Shown here piece after piece: positions 52,302 through 61,337 of a DNA stretch of 64,000 nt. Position 1 is the stretch's first letter, and every line of letters starts with the position of its first letter. The notes beneath the pieces are model-generated. The model had not been told where the DNA came from and did no database searches. It was given only the letters and a program-made list of their open reading frames with translations. The position numbers and the translations under genes were made by a program. Source of the stretch: Sphingomonas sp. SORGH_AS_0879 (lineage in GTDB: Bacteria > Pseudomonadota > Alphaproteobacteria > Sphingomonadales > Sphingomonadaceae). The stretch is taken from NCBI RefSeq assembly GCF_030819175.1, contig NZ_JAUTBJ010000001.1, positions 1 through 64,000 of the forward strand. The letters run 5' to 3'.

Positions 52302-53645
52302 ATGACCGATAACGACGACAAGCCCACCCACAACGCCACCCACCGCCCGGTTCCCAGCGGCCGCATCGCGCGCGCCGGCGCGTTCGGACGGCTGGCGGGC
52401 GGGGTCGCGGGCGGGATGCTGGCGGAGGGCGCGCGCAGGCTGGCCAGCGGCGAGCGGCCGCGCCTGGGCGACCTGATCCTCACCCCCGGCAATGCCGCGC
52501 GCGTCGCCGACCGGCTGTCGCACCTGCGCGGGGCGGCGATGAAGCTGGGGCAGATGATCTCGATGGATGCGGGCGACCTGTTGCCGCCCGAACTCCAGAC
52601 CATCCTCGCCCGGCTGCGCGACCAGGCCTATCGGATGCCGCCCGCGCAGCTCGACAAGGTCTTGCGCACGGAGTGGGGAGCCGACTGGCGACGTCGCTTC
52701 CGCCATTTCGAGGCCGCACCGATGGCCGCCGCCTCGATCGGGCAGGTCCACCGCGCGACCCTGCCCGACGGGCGGGTGCTGGCGATCAAGGTGCAATATC
52801 CCAGCGTGCGCGACAGCATCGGCTCGGACGTCGACAATGTCGCGACGCTGCTGCGCGTCTCCAACCTGCTGCCGCCCGCGCTGGACCTCAAGCCGCTGCT
52901 GGCAGAGGCCAAGCGCCAATTGGCCGAAGAAGCCGATTATCTCCGCGAGGCGGACCGGATGCGCGCCTATGGCGAGCGGCTGGCCGGTGATCCGCGCTAT
53001 GTCGTGCCCCGCCCGGAGCCGGTGCTGACCACGCCGCTGGTGCTGGCGATGGACTATATCCCCGGCCAGCCGATCGAGACGCTGGCGGAGGCGGACCAGC
53101 CCGCCCGCGACGCCGCGATGACCGCGCTGATCGAACTGGTGCTGCGTGAGCTGTTCGACTTCGGCATGATGCAGACCGATCCGAACTTCGCCAATTACCG
53201 GTGGCAGGCGGATACCGGGCGGCTGGTCCTGCTCGACTTCGGTGCGACCCGCGACGTGCCGGCGGAGACGGTCGCCTCCTATCGCCGGTTGATCGAGGCG
53301 GGGCTGGCGCATGACCGCGACCGGATCCGCGAAATTGCGGTGGAGACGGGCTTTCTGGGCGAAGCGGCGGTCGCCGCGCACCGCCCGGCGGTGGACCGGA
53401 TCATCGCCGCGATCGACGACACCATGGCGCGGGCAGGGCCCTTCGACTTCGGCGACCGCGCCTTCGTGCCGGTGGTGCGCGAAGAGGCCCGCAGCCTGAT
53501 CGCCGACCGCGACACCTGGCAGGTGCCCCATGTCGAAACCCTGTTCGTCCAGCGCAAGATCAGCGGCAGCGCCCTGCTGTGCGCCCGGTTGAAGGCGCGG
53601 GTCGATGTGCGCGGGCTGGCGGCGCGGGCGATCGGGAACGGGTGA
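52302..53645 (+). CDS. ABC1/UbiB-family protein kinase-like protein
   Basis: This 447-residue member of the AarF/ABC1/UbiB family has the KxGQ motif in MKLGQMIS (about 80-87), the alanine-rich loop AAASIGQVHRA, the ATP-site lysine in LAIKVQYPSV, QTDPNFANY and the LLDFGATRD (DFG) motif. Such proteins are atypical ATPases connected with ubiquinone synthesis or lipid metabolism. No ubi genes lie nearby, so its job on a plasmid is uncertain. The ATG at 52302 gives the normal family length; the frame upstream runs through the dyad repeat. Confidence 0.88.
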   Translation: MTDNDDKPTHNATHRPVPSGRIARAGAFGRLAGGVAGGMLAEGARRLASGERPRLGDLILTPGNAARVADRLSHLRGAAMKLGQMISMDAGDLLPPELQTILARLRDQAYRMPPAQLDKVLRTEWGADWRRRFRHFEAAPMAAASIGQVHRATLPDGRVLAIKVQYPSVRDSIGSDVDNVATLLRVSNLLPPALDLKPLLAEAKRQLAEEADYLREADRMRAYGERLAGDPRYVVPRPEPVLTTPLVLAMDYIPGQPIETLAEADQPARDAAMTALIELVLRELFDFGMMQTDPNFANYRWQADTGRLVLLDFGATRDVPAETVASYRRLIEAGLAHDRDRIREIAVETGFLGEAAVAAHRPAVDRIIAAIDDTMARAGPFDFGDRAFVPVVREEARSLIADRDTWQVPHVETLFVQRKISGSALLCARLKARVDVRGLAARAIGNG

Positions 53646-53803
53646 GGAACCGGGTGCATCATGGCCCGGGGGTGCGCAGGCTCGCCGCATTTCCGGACGA
53701 TGTCCGTAGTCACGACGTGAAGGCGGCACTCCGCTGATTCTCTGGCATTGAGTATCGCGATCGGAATAATCCGGCGCGGCAGTGGAAACGACAACCGCCG
53801 ACC

Positions 53804-53825
53804 ATGATGAACGAGATTTCATCAT
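53804..53825. promoter_or_regulatory. Short inverted repeat upstream of the first TonB receptor
   Basis: ATGATGA at 53804-53810 and TCATCAT at 53819-53825 are a perfect 7-base dyad with an 8-base spacer, about 90 bases before the receptor start. It may be an operator for a nutrient- or phosphate-responsive regulator. The evidence is limited to symmetry and place. Confidence 0.25.
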
Positions 53826-53916
53826 AATATCATCGCCATTCCTCCAAAATGTCATCACGCCGCAATGATCCGGCACCAAGGGATCGCGGCATAATCCTTT
53901 GGGGGGAATAACCATC

Positions 53917-56274
53917 ATGACTTCGTTCAACCCGCGTTGCGCGGGGCGGTTCTTTGCGTCCAGCGTCCTGGCTCTTCTGATCGCCACGCCTGCCATGGCC
54001 GCCGATCCCGAACCGGCGAAAACGACCGCGCCCGATGAGCAGAAGACGACCGATGACGGCACGCTGGCCGAGGTCATCGTCACCGCGCAGAAGCGGCCCG
54101 AAAGCCTTCAGAAGACGCCGATCGCCATCTCGGTCCTGTCCGCCGACGACCTGAAGAACCGCCATGTCCAGTCGCTGGTCGATCTTCAGGACGGCGCGAT
54201 CCCGTCGCTTCGCGTCGCGCCCTTCTATTCGCGCAACTCGGCGCTGATCATGAACATTCGCGGCATCGGCGTGCTGGCCGACAGCAACCAGCCCGCGCGC
54301 GACCAGGGCGTCGGCGTCTATATCGACGGCGTCTATCTCGGCCGCGCCCAGGGGCTGGGCACCGCGCTCTACGATATCGAGAGCATCGAGGTGCTGAAGG
54401 GTCCGCAGGGCACGCTGTTCGGCCGCAATACCGAGGGCGGCGCGGTCAGCATCGTGACGAAGAAGCCCACCGGCGAGTTCGGCCTGTCGGCGACGGCGGG
54501 CATCGGCAATTTCGGCGCGCACAAGATCGAGGCGCATCTCAACCTGCCCGAATGGCAGAATTTCAGCGTCAAGCTGGACGGCATCGTCACCAAGCGGAAC
54601 GGGCTGGTCGACAATCCGCTGCCCGGCCAGTCGGACTTCAATGGCTTCGACCGGCATGGCGGGCATGTGGAAGTGCTGTGGAAGCCGCAGGACGGCGTCA
54701 GCGCGGATTATGCCTTCGACACCTCCTACGACGCCTCGACCCCGCTCTATCTCCAGACGATCACGGCGGGCACACTGACCCGCGCGCCCGCGCTGCCGCT
54801 CCAGCCCGACCGGGTGCGCACCGCCAGCGTCGGGGTGCCGCAGCAGGACAGCATCGGCAAGACCCATGGCCACCGCCTGACGCTCGGCCTCGACCTGGCG
54901 CCGGGACTTCAGCTCAAGTCGATCACCGCATACCGCGAGCTGGACCAGAGCCAATATGACAATGGCGGCCAGAACAGCACCACCTACAAGCCCAACGGCG
55001 CGTTCAGCCGCTACAGCCTGGCGGGCTTTACCCAGAACCAGTTCAGCCAGGAAATCCAGTTGATCGGCGACACCCCGCGCCTGAAATATGTCGCGGGTGC
55101 GATGGCGTATCGCGAGCATAGCGAGGACAATGCCCAGGCGTTCAACACCATGGTGTGGAATGCGGACGGCACCGCCGCGACCGTCGCCACCTATAATATC
55201 GCGACCGTCCCCTTCGACCGCGCCAGCCGGATCACGACGCGCAGCATCGGCGCCTTCGGCCAGGCGACCTGGACCCCGGCGATCCTGGACGACCGCCTGC
55301 ACCTGACCGGGGGCGCGCGCTATACCCGCGACATGAAGCATGGCGAGTTGTTCATCGTGAACGGCGCCACCCCCAATGTCGACGGGGTGACGGGGCCGCG
55401 TCGCCTGAATGCCGCCTGGTCGCGGGTCGATCCGCTGCTGACGCTGGCCTATGACGTGACCGGCGACGTGCATGTCTATGGCAAATGGTCGGAGGGGTAT
55501 AAGTCGGGCGGCGCCAATTCGCGCTCGCTGCGCTATGCGCCGTTCAACCCGGAAATCCTGTCGATGTTCGAGATCGGGGCGAAGACCGAGTTTCTCGACC
55601 ACCGCGCCCGCCTGAACCTGTCCGCCTATACCGGCGCGTACAAGTCGATCCAGATCGACTTCCAGGCCAATTACCTCCAGGTCGATGCGCAGGGCAATCT
55701 GCTCCAGACCAACCGGACGACCATCGAGACCGCCAATGCGCCCGGCACCGGCCGCGCCAAGGGGTTCGAGGCGGAGCTGACCTTCGCGCCGATGACCGGG
55801 CTGACGCTGGGGGCCAGCTATTCCTATAACGACCTGACCATCCCGGCGACGGTCAATCCCTTCCCGCAAGGGGCGAGCGGCGTGGTGGTGACGACGCCGA
55901 TCAAAATCTACCCGGTCTATACCCCGGCGCACGCCGCCAGCGGCGCGATCGACTATGATCGGCCGATGGGTGATGTCACCTTGGTCGCGCATCTCGACGG
56001 CAATTACGACAGCGGCTTCTACGCCAATTACAACGACCCCGCGCCGGGGGTGAGCCAGCCCAAGGGCGATCCGGGCTTCGTCGTCAACGGTCGGCTCGGC
56101 ATCACCGATATCGCGCTGAACGGCACCGGCGCGACGCTCAGCGTCGCCGCCTGGGCGCGCAACCTGCTGAACGAACAGCATATGTTCTACAAGGGGCTGA
56201 ACACGCTGACCGGCGTGTCGGGCTTCTTCAACGAACCGCGCACCTATGGCCTCGAAGCCACGGTGAAGTTCTGA
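53917..56274 (+). CDS. TonB-dependent receptor
   Basis: This 785-residue outer-membrane importer has a signal peptide (about 1-30, ending ATPAMAA) and a TonB-box-like EVIVTAQKRPESLQ. The plug domain (about 55-170) has the block LIMNIRGIGV and GPQGTLFGRNTEGGAVSI, and the beta-barrel runs to the C-terminal aromatic residue (VKF). The subgroup resembles iron-siderophore receptors of the FyuA type, but sphingomonads use these for many substrates. Its stop overlaps the start of the phosphatase gene by one base, so the two are co-transcribed. Confidence 0.92.
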   Translation: MTSFNPRCAGRFFASSVLALLIATPAMAADPEPAKTTAPDEQKTTDDGTLAEVIVTAQKRPESLQKTPIAISVLSADDLKNRHVQSLVDLQDGAIPSLRVAPFYSRNSALIMNIRGIGVLADSNQPARDQGVGVYIDGVYLGRAQGLGTALYDIESIEVLKGPQGTLFGRNTEGGAVSIVTKKPTGEFGLSATAGIGNFGAHKIEAHLNLPEWQNFSVKLDGIVTKRNGLVDNPLPGQSDFNGFDRHGGHVEVLWKPQDGVSADYAFDTSYDASTPLYLQTITAGTLTRAPALPLQPDRVRTASVGVPQQDSIGKTHGHRLTLGLDLAPGLQLKSITAYRELDQSQYDNGGQNSTTYKPNGAFSRYSLAGFTQNQFSQEIQLIGDTPRLKYVAGAMAYREHSEDNAQAFNTMVWNADGTAATVATYNIATVPFDRASRITTRSIGAFGQATWTPAILDDRLHLTGGARYTRDMKHGELFIVNGATPNVDGVTGPRRLNAAWSRVDPLLTLAYDVTGDVHVYGKWSEGYKSGGANSRSLRYAPFNPEILSMFEIGAKTEFLDHRARLNLSAYTGAYKSIQIDFQANYLQVDAQGNLLQTNRTTIETANAPGTGRAKGFEAELTFAPMTGLTLGASYSYNDLTIPATVNPFPQGASGVVVTTPIKIYPVYTPAHAASGAIDYDRPMGDVTLVAHLDGNYDSGFYANYNDPAPGVSQPKGDPGFVVNGRLGITDIALNGTGATLSVAAWARNLLNEQHMFYKGLNTLTGVSGFFNEPRTYGLEATVKF

Positions 56275-57113
56275 TGCGCGGCCTTCTCACCCTGGCGCTG
56301 CTGGTCGCGGTTCCGTTGGGGGCGGGGGCTTCGGCCTCCGCGCCCGTCGCGGCCCCGGCGCACCAGCGGGTGCTGCCGCTTCAGGGCGGGCGGAATTTCC
56401 GCGACCTGGGCGGCTATCGCACCCTGGACGGGCGGACGGTCAAATGGGGGCTGCTCTATCGCTCGGGCCAGATGCACGACCTGACCCCGGCGGATTATGC
56501 CTATCTCCAGAAACTGGGCATCCGCACCGTCTGCGATTTCCGCGACACCCGCGAACGCACGGGCGAGCCGACCAACTGGCCCGCCGGGCAAAAGCCCAAA
56601 GTGTTGAGCGACGATTATGCGCTCGACATGAGCGGCATGATGCTGCCCGGCGATCCATCGACCTGGACGCATGAACAGGTGGTGGCGGCGATGACGGCGA
56701 CCTATCCCAAGCTGCTCGACCAGTTCCGGGGGCAGTACCGCCGCATGTTCGCCGAACTGCTGGCCGGGAACGCGCCGCTCGCCTTCCACTGCACGGCGGG
56801 CAAGGACCGGACCGGCGTGGCGGCCGCGCTGCTCCTGTCGGCGCTGGGCGTGCCGAGGGCGACTGTCATCGAGGATTACCTCCTCTCCAACCAGCATATG
56901 GCCCCGCCGCCCGCGCATCCGACCGGCTTCTGGGCCAAGCTGTCGCCCGAGGCCGCGCGAACCTTCGCCGGGGTCGACCGCCGCTATATCGAGGCGGTGT
57001 TCGCCGTGACCGACCGGCATCCGGGCGGCACCATGGGCTATCTGAAGGACGAACTGGGCGTGGACCCGGCCAGGATCGCGAAGCTGCGGGGGCTGTACTT
57101 AACCAGGAAGTGA
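56274..57113 (+). CDS. Exported PTP-like phosphatase
   Basis: This 279-residue protein has an N-terminal signal peptide (about 1-21). The DSP/Y_phosphatase3 domain has NFRDLGGY near residue 41, GLLYRSGQM and the P-loop HCTAGKDRTG (His172, Cys173, Arg179), the complete HCx5R active site. Such enzymes remove phosphate from tyrosines or from phosphoinositol-type substrates. Because it follows a TonB receptor and a beta-propeller phytase lies two genes on, a periplasmic phosphomonoesterase role in organophosphate use is plausible. This is inferred from neighbours. Confidence 0.88.
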   Translation: MRGLLTLALLVAVPLGAGASASAPVAAPAHQRVLPLQGGRNFRDLGGYRTLDGRTVKWGLLYRSGQMHDLTPADYAYLQKLGIRTVCDFRDTRERTGEPTNWPAGQKPKVLSDDYALDMSGMMLPGDPSTWTHEQVVAAMTATYPKLLDQFRGQYRRMFAELLAGNAPLAFHCTAGKDRTGVAAALLLSALGVPRATVIEDYLLSNQHMAPPPAHPTGFWAKLSPEAARTFAGVDRRYIEAVFAVTDRHPGGTMGYLKDELGVDPARIAKLRGLYLTRK

Positions 57114-57241
57114 TTCCTCCCCGGCACGGGGAGGTGGCATCGCGTAGCGATGACGGAGGGGGGCTTCCTCATAGGACGTCCCGTGCGGCGATCCCCCTCC
57201 ACCATGCTTCGCATGGTCCCCCTCCCCGTTTCGGGGAGGAT
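57114..57241. repeat. Dispersed intergenic dyad repeat, copy C
   Basis: The repeat opens with TTCCTCCCCGGCACGGGGAG and closes with TTTCGGGGAGGA. The inner arms CCCCCTCCACCATG and CATGGTCCCCCTCCCC are shared with copy A. It lies between the phosphatase gene and the second receptor, and could act as a terminator or mRNA-stabilising hairpin for the upstream pair. Confidence 0.7.
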
Positions 57242-57395
57242 TCAGCCGTATGTCGTCCTTGGAAATCGATCCTGACGACGGCGTCATGTAAACGTCATCT
57301 GGTTAACATCGCGCCGTAACATTGCGCCGCCACGGGGGCGGGAAGGACCGATGCCGGGGAGGGTGTCGGCACGACCAGCGCCCAGGGGGAGCATC

Positions 57396-60191
57396 ATGCA
57401 CGCCATTCGTTCCGGCATCCGCGGTTTCGCGGGGGCCTCGCTCATCGCATTGGGGCTTGCCGCCAGCCCGGCATTCGCCCTTGCCAGCGATGCCGCACCG
57501 GCGGGCGTGCCCGCCTCCGGGCCGATCCTGTCTGGGCGCATCTATGACGCGACCGGCGTTGCCTTGCCCGGCGCGCGGGTCGTGGTCGAGGGGACGGGGG
57601 TTCAGGCGACCACCAACCTCCAGGGCGAATTCAGCATCGTCACGCCCGAGGAAGCGGGCGACGTCACCCTGCTGATCGACTATCTGGGGCGCGCAGGCAT
57701 CACCCATGTCGTCGCGGCGGCCGATCGCGGGCGTCCCGTCTCGCTGACCCTGCCCGCCGCCAGCGGCGAGCCCGGCGATATCGTCGTCACCGGCGCCTCG
57801 CTGCTCGACAATACCGCGCGCGCGCTCAACCAGCAGCGGACGGCGGACAACACCGTCACCATCATCTCGGCCGACGCCATCGGCCGCTTCCCCGATCCCA
57901 ATATCGCCGAAGCGCTGCAACGCGCGCCCGGCGTCGGCATCGAGCGCGACCAGGGCGAGGGCCGCTATATCAACGTGCGCGGCGCGCCGAGCGAGTGGTC
58001 GGCCGTGTCGGTCGACGGCATCCAGATCCCCTCGGTCGACCCGACCACGCGGGCCGTCGACTTGGACACCTTGCCCTCCGACATCGTCGCCAATCTGGAG
58101 GTGACCAAGTCGCTGCTCCCCTATCAGGATGCGGACTCGATCGCGGGCGCGGTCAACATCACCACCCGCTCGCCCTTCGACCGCAAGGGCTTCGCGCTGA
58201 CCGGCATGGGCGGCATGAGCTACAACCAGTTCGGCAAGGGCCATGACTATCGCGGATCGGCCGCGGTCAGCGATACCTTCGGCCCGGATCGCCAGTTCGG
58301 CCTGCTGCTCTCGGGCAGCTATTCGATGACCCATCGCCGCCCCGACAATGTCGAAAACACCTGGACCCAGACCCCGGCGGGGCTGCGCGTCACCGAAACC
58401 TTGTTCAAGGATTACGACACCAAGCGCCAGCGTATCGCGGGCACCGGCGCGTTCGAATGGCGTCCGTCCGACCTGACCCATGCCTGGGTGCGCGGCACCT
58501 ATGCCCGGTTCGAGGATGACGAGTTTCGCGATCGCATTGGTATCCTCTGGAGCGAGGGCACGCTCCAGGCCGGATCGACCGACCGCGCCGCGACGTACCG
58601 CAACACCCGCATCGAGAAGCAGGTCCGCCACCGCAAGCAGGTCAACGAAATCTGGTCGGCCACGGCGGGCATCGAACAGCGGCTGGGCGAGGGGACGATC
58701 CGCGCGGATGTCGCCTATAGCGAAAGCTCGCAGACCTATCCGCGTCGCGACGAACTGCTGTTCCGCTCCAGCCTGCGCCCGACGCTGTCCTATGATTTCG
58801 CCGATGCCGACCTGCCCGGCTATTCGCTATTCACCTCGAAGGAGCATCTCCAGACCGGAACCTTCGCCTTTCGCGAGAACGCCTATCGGTCGAACACGAC
58901 GAAGAATGACGAACTGACGCTGGCGGTCCGCTCCGACCTGCCGGTGGGCGAGACGGTGACCTTCTCGACCGGCGGCAAATATCGCGCGCGGCATATCAAC
59001 GCCGATGAAGAGCGGTTCCGCGACCGCCGCGCCAGCGCCGCCCCGAGCCAGAGCCTGACGGGGCTGCTGTCGGATCAGGACTCGCGCAATTTCGGCTATG
59101 ACCTGGGCCAGCGGTTCGACACCGGGCTGGCGGACGCCTATTTCGACGCGACCAAGGCCGCCTCGGAACGCCGCCTGCCGCAGTCGCTGACCGCCGATTA
59201 TGTCGCGGAGGAGAAGATCCTCGGCCTGTTCGGCATGGCGAAATATGTGAAGGACGGCACCACCCTGATCGCGGGGCTTCGCGTCGAGACGACCGATTTC
59301 GAGAGCAGCGCGCCCAGCGTCTCGCGCACCGGCGCGGTCACCAATGCGCGTGGGCATAACAGCTATGCCGATGTCTTCCCGAACCTGACGCTGCGCCAGG
59401 CCTTCACGCCCAACCTGATCCTGCGCGCCGCGCTGAGCCGCGCGATCAACCGTCCCAACTTCCCGCAGATCGCCCCGCGCGTGCTGGAGACGAGCGAGGG
59501 CAATACGGTGCGGGTCGAGTTCGGCAATCCCGACCTGAAGCCGACCCTGTCCAACAACGCCGATGCGGGTCTGGAATATTACATCCGGCCGCTGGGCGTG
59601 ATCTCGGTCAACGGCTTCTACAAGGACCTGTCCGACTATCGCTACACGCTGACCAGCACGGGCATCTACAACGGCGTGGGGGGCGCGATCCTCAGCCGCC
59701 CGGTCAATGCGCGGGCTGGCGAGCTGTACGGCGTCGAGGTCAACTGGCAGCAGCATCTCAGCTTCCTGCCCGGCGTGCTGAGCGGGTTCGGGGTGTTCGC
59801 CAATTACACCTATACCAAGGGCCATGCGACGTTCGACACCGCCTATGCCGGGCGCAGCCGCTTCGCGCTGCCGGGCCAGTCGACGCATATGTGGAACGCC
59901 AGCCTCTTCTACGAGCGCGGGCCGTTGAATGTCCGCGTCGCCTATACCAAGCGGTCGGACTATCTGGACGAGATCAACGCCGACAACCCCGCGCTGGACC
60001 TGTATTGGGAAGGTCGCGGCCAACTCGACGTGACGGGCAGCGTGCAGCTTGCCAAGGGCATCAACCTGTTCGCCGAGGGCAAGAACCTGACCAACACGCC
60101 GGGCGTGCGCTATTTCGGCGAACGGTATCGGACGTACGAATATGAGAAGTTCGGCTATACCGTCTTCGCCGGTGTGCGGGTGAAGCTGTGA
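57396..60191 (+). CDS. TonB-dependent receptor with N-terminal carboxypeptidase-regulatory-like domain
   Basis: This 931-residue outer-membrane receptor has a signal peptide (about 1-30, ASPAFALA), then a CarbopepD_reg-like beta-sandwich (about 44-125, LSGRIYDATGVALPGARVVV). A plug follows (about 130-250; IGRFPDPNIAEALQRAPGVG and YINVRGAPSEWSAVSVDG) and then the barrel ending VRVKL. The domain order matches the large sphingomonad receptors used for complex substrates. The ATG at 57396 has AGGGGGAG ahead of it. The phytase gene begins with GTG overlapping its stop (GTGA), so receptor and phytase are one transcript. Confidence 0.92.
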   Translation: MHAIRSGIRGFAGASLIALGLAASPAFALASDAAPAGVPASGPILSGRIYDATGVALPGARVVVEGTGVQATTNLQGEFSIVTPEEAGDVTLLIDYLGRAGITHVVAAADRGRPVSLTLPAASGEPGDIVVTGASLLDNTARALNQQRTADNTVTIISADAIGRFPDPNIAEALQRAPGVGIERDQGEGRYINVRGAPSEWSAVSVDGIQIPSVDPTTRAVDLDTLPSDIVANLEVTKSLLPYQDADSIAGAVNITTRSPFDRKGFALTGMGGMSYNQFGKGHDYRGSAAVSDTFGPDRQFGLLLSGSYSMTHRRPDNVENTWTQTPAGLRVTETLFKDYDTKRQRIAGTGAFEWRPSDLTHAWVRGTYARFEDDEFRDRIGILWSEGTLQAGSTDRAATYRNTRIEKQVRHRKQVNEIWSATAGIEQRLGEGTIRADVAYSESSQTYPRRDELLFRSSLRPTLSYDFADADLPGYSLFTSKEHLQTGTFAFRENAYRSNTTKNDELTLAVRSDLPVGETVTFSTGGKYRARHINADEERFRDRRASAAPSQSLTGLLSDQDSRNFGYDLGQRFDTGLADAYFDATKAASERRLPQSLTADYVAEEKILGLFGMAKYVKDGTTLIAGLRVETTDFESSAPSVSRTGAVTNARGHNSYADVFPNLTLRQAFTPNLILRAALSRAINRPNFPQIAPRVLETSEGNTVRVEFGNPDLKPTLSNNADAGLEYYIRPLGVISVNGFYKDLSDYRYTLTSTGIYNGVGGAILSRPVNARAGELYGVEVNWQQHLSFLPGVLSGFGVFANYTYTKGHATFDTAYAGRSRFALPGQSTHMWNASLFYERGPLNVRVAYTKRSDYLDEINADNPALDLYWEGRGQLDVTGSVQLAKGINLFAEGKNLTNTPGVRYFGERYRTYEYEKFGYTVFAGVRVKL

Positions 60192-61207
60192 GGGCCGCGT
60201 TCCTGACGCTGCTGCTCGCCGGGTGCGCCAGCGTGCCCGCCGCGACGCCGATCACCGCGCCCAATGTCGCCGCCAGCGCCGAGACCGATCCGGTCGACAG
60301 CACATCGGATGCGGCGGACGATCCCGCCATCTGGCGCAACGCCGCCAACCCGGCCGCCAGCCTGGTCATCGGCACCGACAAGCAGGCGGGCATCCATGTC
60401 TATGACCTGAAGGGCAAGCGCCTGTCCTTCACGCCGGCCGCGCGGCTCAACAATGTCGATCTGCGCGAGATGGCGGGGGGCCGGGTGATCGTGGCGGCCA
60501 GCGACCGGGCGGACAAGGCGAACGCGCATGTCGCGCTGTTCACGCTCGACACCACCGCGCGCCGACTGGTGCCGATGGGCCGCTATCCGGTGGGGGCGGG
60601 CGAGGCGTACGGCATGTGCCTGTGGACCCGCGCGAAGGACAAGGCGCTGTTCGGCTTCGTCGTGCTCAAGGACGGGCGGATCGATCAGGTCCGCATCGAC
60701 CTGTCCACCGCCACCCCGCGCGTCGAACGGTTGCGCAGCATGAAGCTCGCCAGCCAGGCCGAGGGCTGCGTGGTCGATGACCGCACCGGCCTTCTCTATG
60801 TTGCCGAGGAAGATGTCGGGCTGTGGCGCTTTGCCGCCGACCCCGCCGCGCCGACCACCGGCACGCCGATCGCCAGGGTAGACGGCCGCACGCTGGTCGC
60901 CGATGCCGAAGGGCTGGCGCTGGCGCCCAAGGGGGCGAAGGGCGGCTATCTGGTCGTCTCCAGCCAGGGGGACAATGGCTATAGCCTCTACCGCCTGCCG
61001 GGCGTGACCTATGCCGGGCGCTTCCGGATCGGCGGGGGTGCGATCGACGGGACGAGCGACACCGACGGGATCGAACTGGCGCTGGGCGATTTCGGGCCGG
61101 ATTATCCCAAGGGCCTGTTCGTCGCCCAGGACGGCGACAACGCGCCGGATACGCAGAATTTCAAATATGTCGGCTGGGGGAAGGTCGTCGAGGCGCTAGG
61201 GCTGTAG
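60188..61207 (+). CDS. Beta-propeller phytase (3-phytase) lipoprotein
   Basis: This 339-residue protein has a lipobox LLAGC (Cys13), so it is likely anchored in the outer membrane. The phytase-like propeller begins DPVDSTSDAADDPAIWRN, with acidic residues for calcium, then GTDKQAGIHVYDLKGKRL, GMCLWTRAKDKALFGFVV, EGCVVDDRTGLLYVAEEDVG and closes with LFVAQDGDNAPDTQNFKYV. The family removes phosphate from inositol hexakisphosphate using Ca2+. Coupling to a TonB-dependent receptor is the arrangement reported for many aquatic alphaproteobacteria. The start is GTG 60188. Confidence 0.93.
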   Translation: MRAAFLTLLLAGCASVPAATPITAPNVAASAETDPVDSTSDAADDPAIWRNAANPAASLVIGTDKQAGIHVYDLKGKRLSFTPAARLNNVDLREMAGGRVIVAASDRADKANAHVALFTLDTTARRLVPMGRYPVGAGEAYGMCLWTRAKDKALFGFVVLKDGRIDQVRIDLSTATPRVERLRSMKLASQAEGCVVDDRTGLLYVAEEDVGLWRFAADPAAPTTGTPIARVDGRTLVADAEGLALAPKGAKGGYLVVSSQGDNGYSLYRLPGVTYAGRFRIGGGAIDGTSDTDGIELALGDFGPDYPKGLFVAQDGDNAPDTQNFKYVGWGKVVEALGL

Positions 61208-61219
61208 GGTCCTCGACGC

Positions 61220-61320
61220 TCCCCTCCCCTTCAGGGGAGGGGCCGGGGGTGGGGCGCTTCCGCAAACGCGACGCCGGTTGGAGAGGCCCCACCCCAACCC
61301 CTCCCCTGAAGGGGAGGGGC
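61220..61320. repeat. Dispersed intergenic dyad repeat, copy D
   Basis: CCCCTCCCCTTCAGGGGAGG at 61220 pairs with its complement near 61300-61320 (CTCCCCTGAAGGGGAGGGG). Between them GGGGGTGGGGC and GCCCCACCCC also pair. The convergent phytase and receptor genes both end here, so it may act as a bidirectional terminator. Confidence 0.7.
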
Positions 61321-61337
61321 TCGGCCCGGATCGCGCT

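Noticed and set aside
53830..56181. A long open frame (783 codons) on the minus strand opposite the first TonB receptor
   Set aside because: It mirrors the receptor codons, has an Arg/Gly/Asp-rich composition and no recognisable domain. The receptor on the plus strand has signal peptide, plug and barrel.
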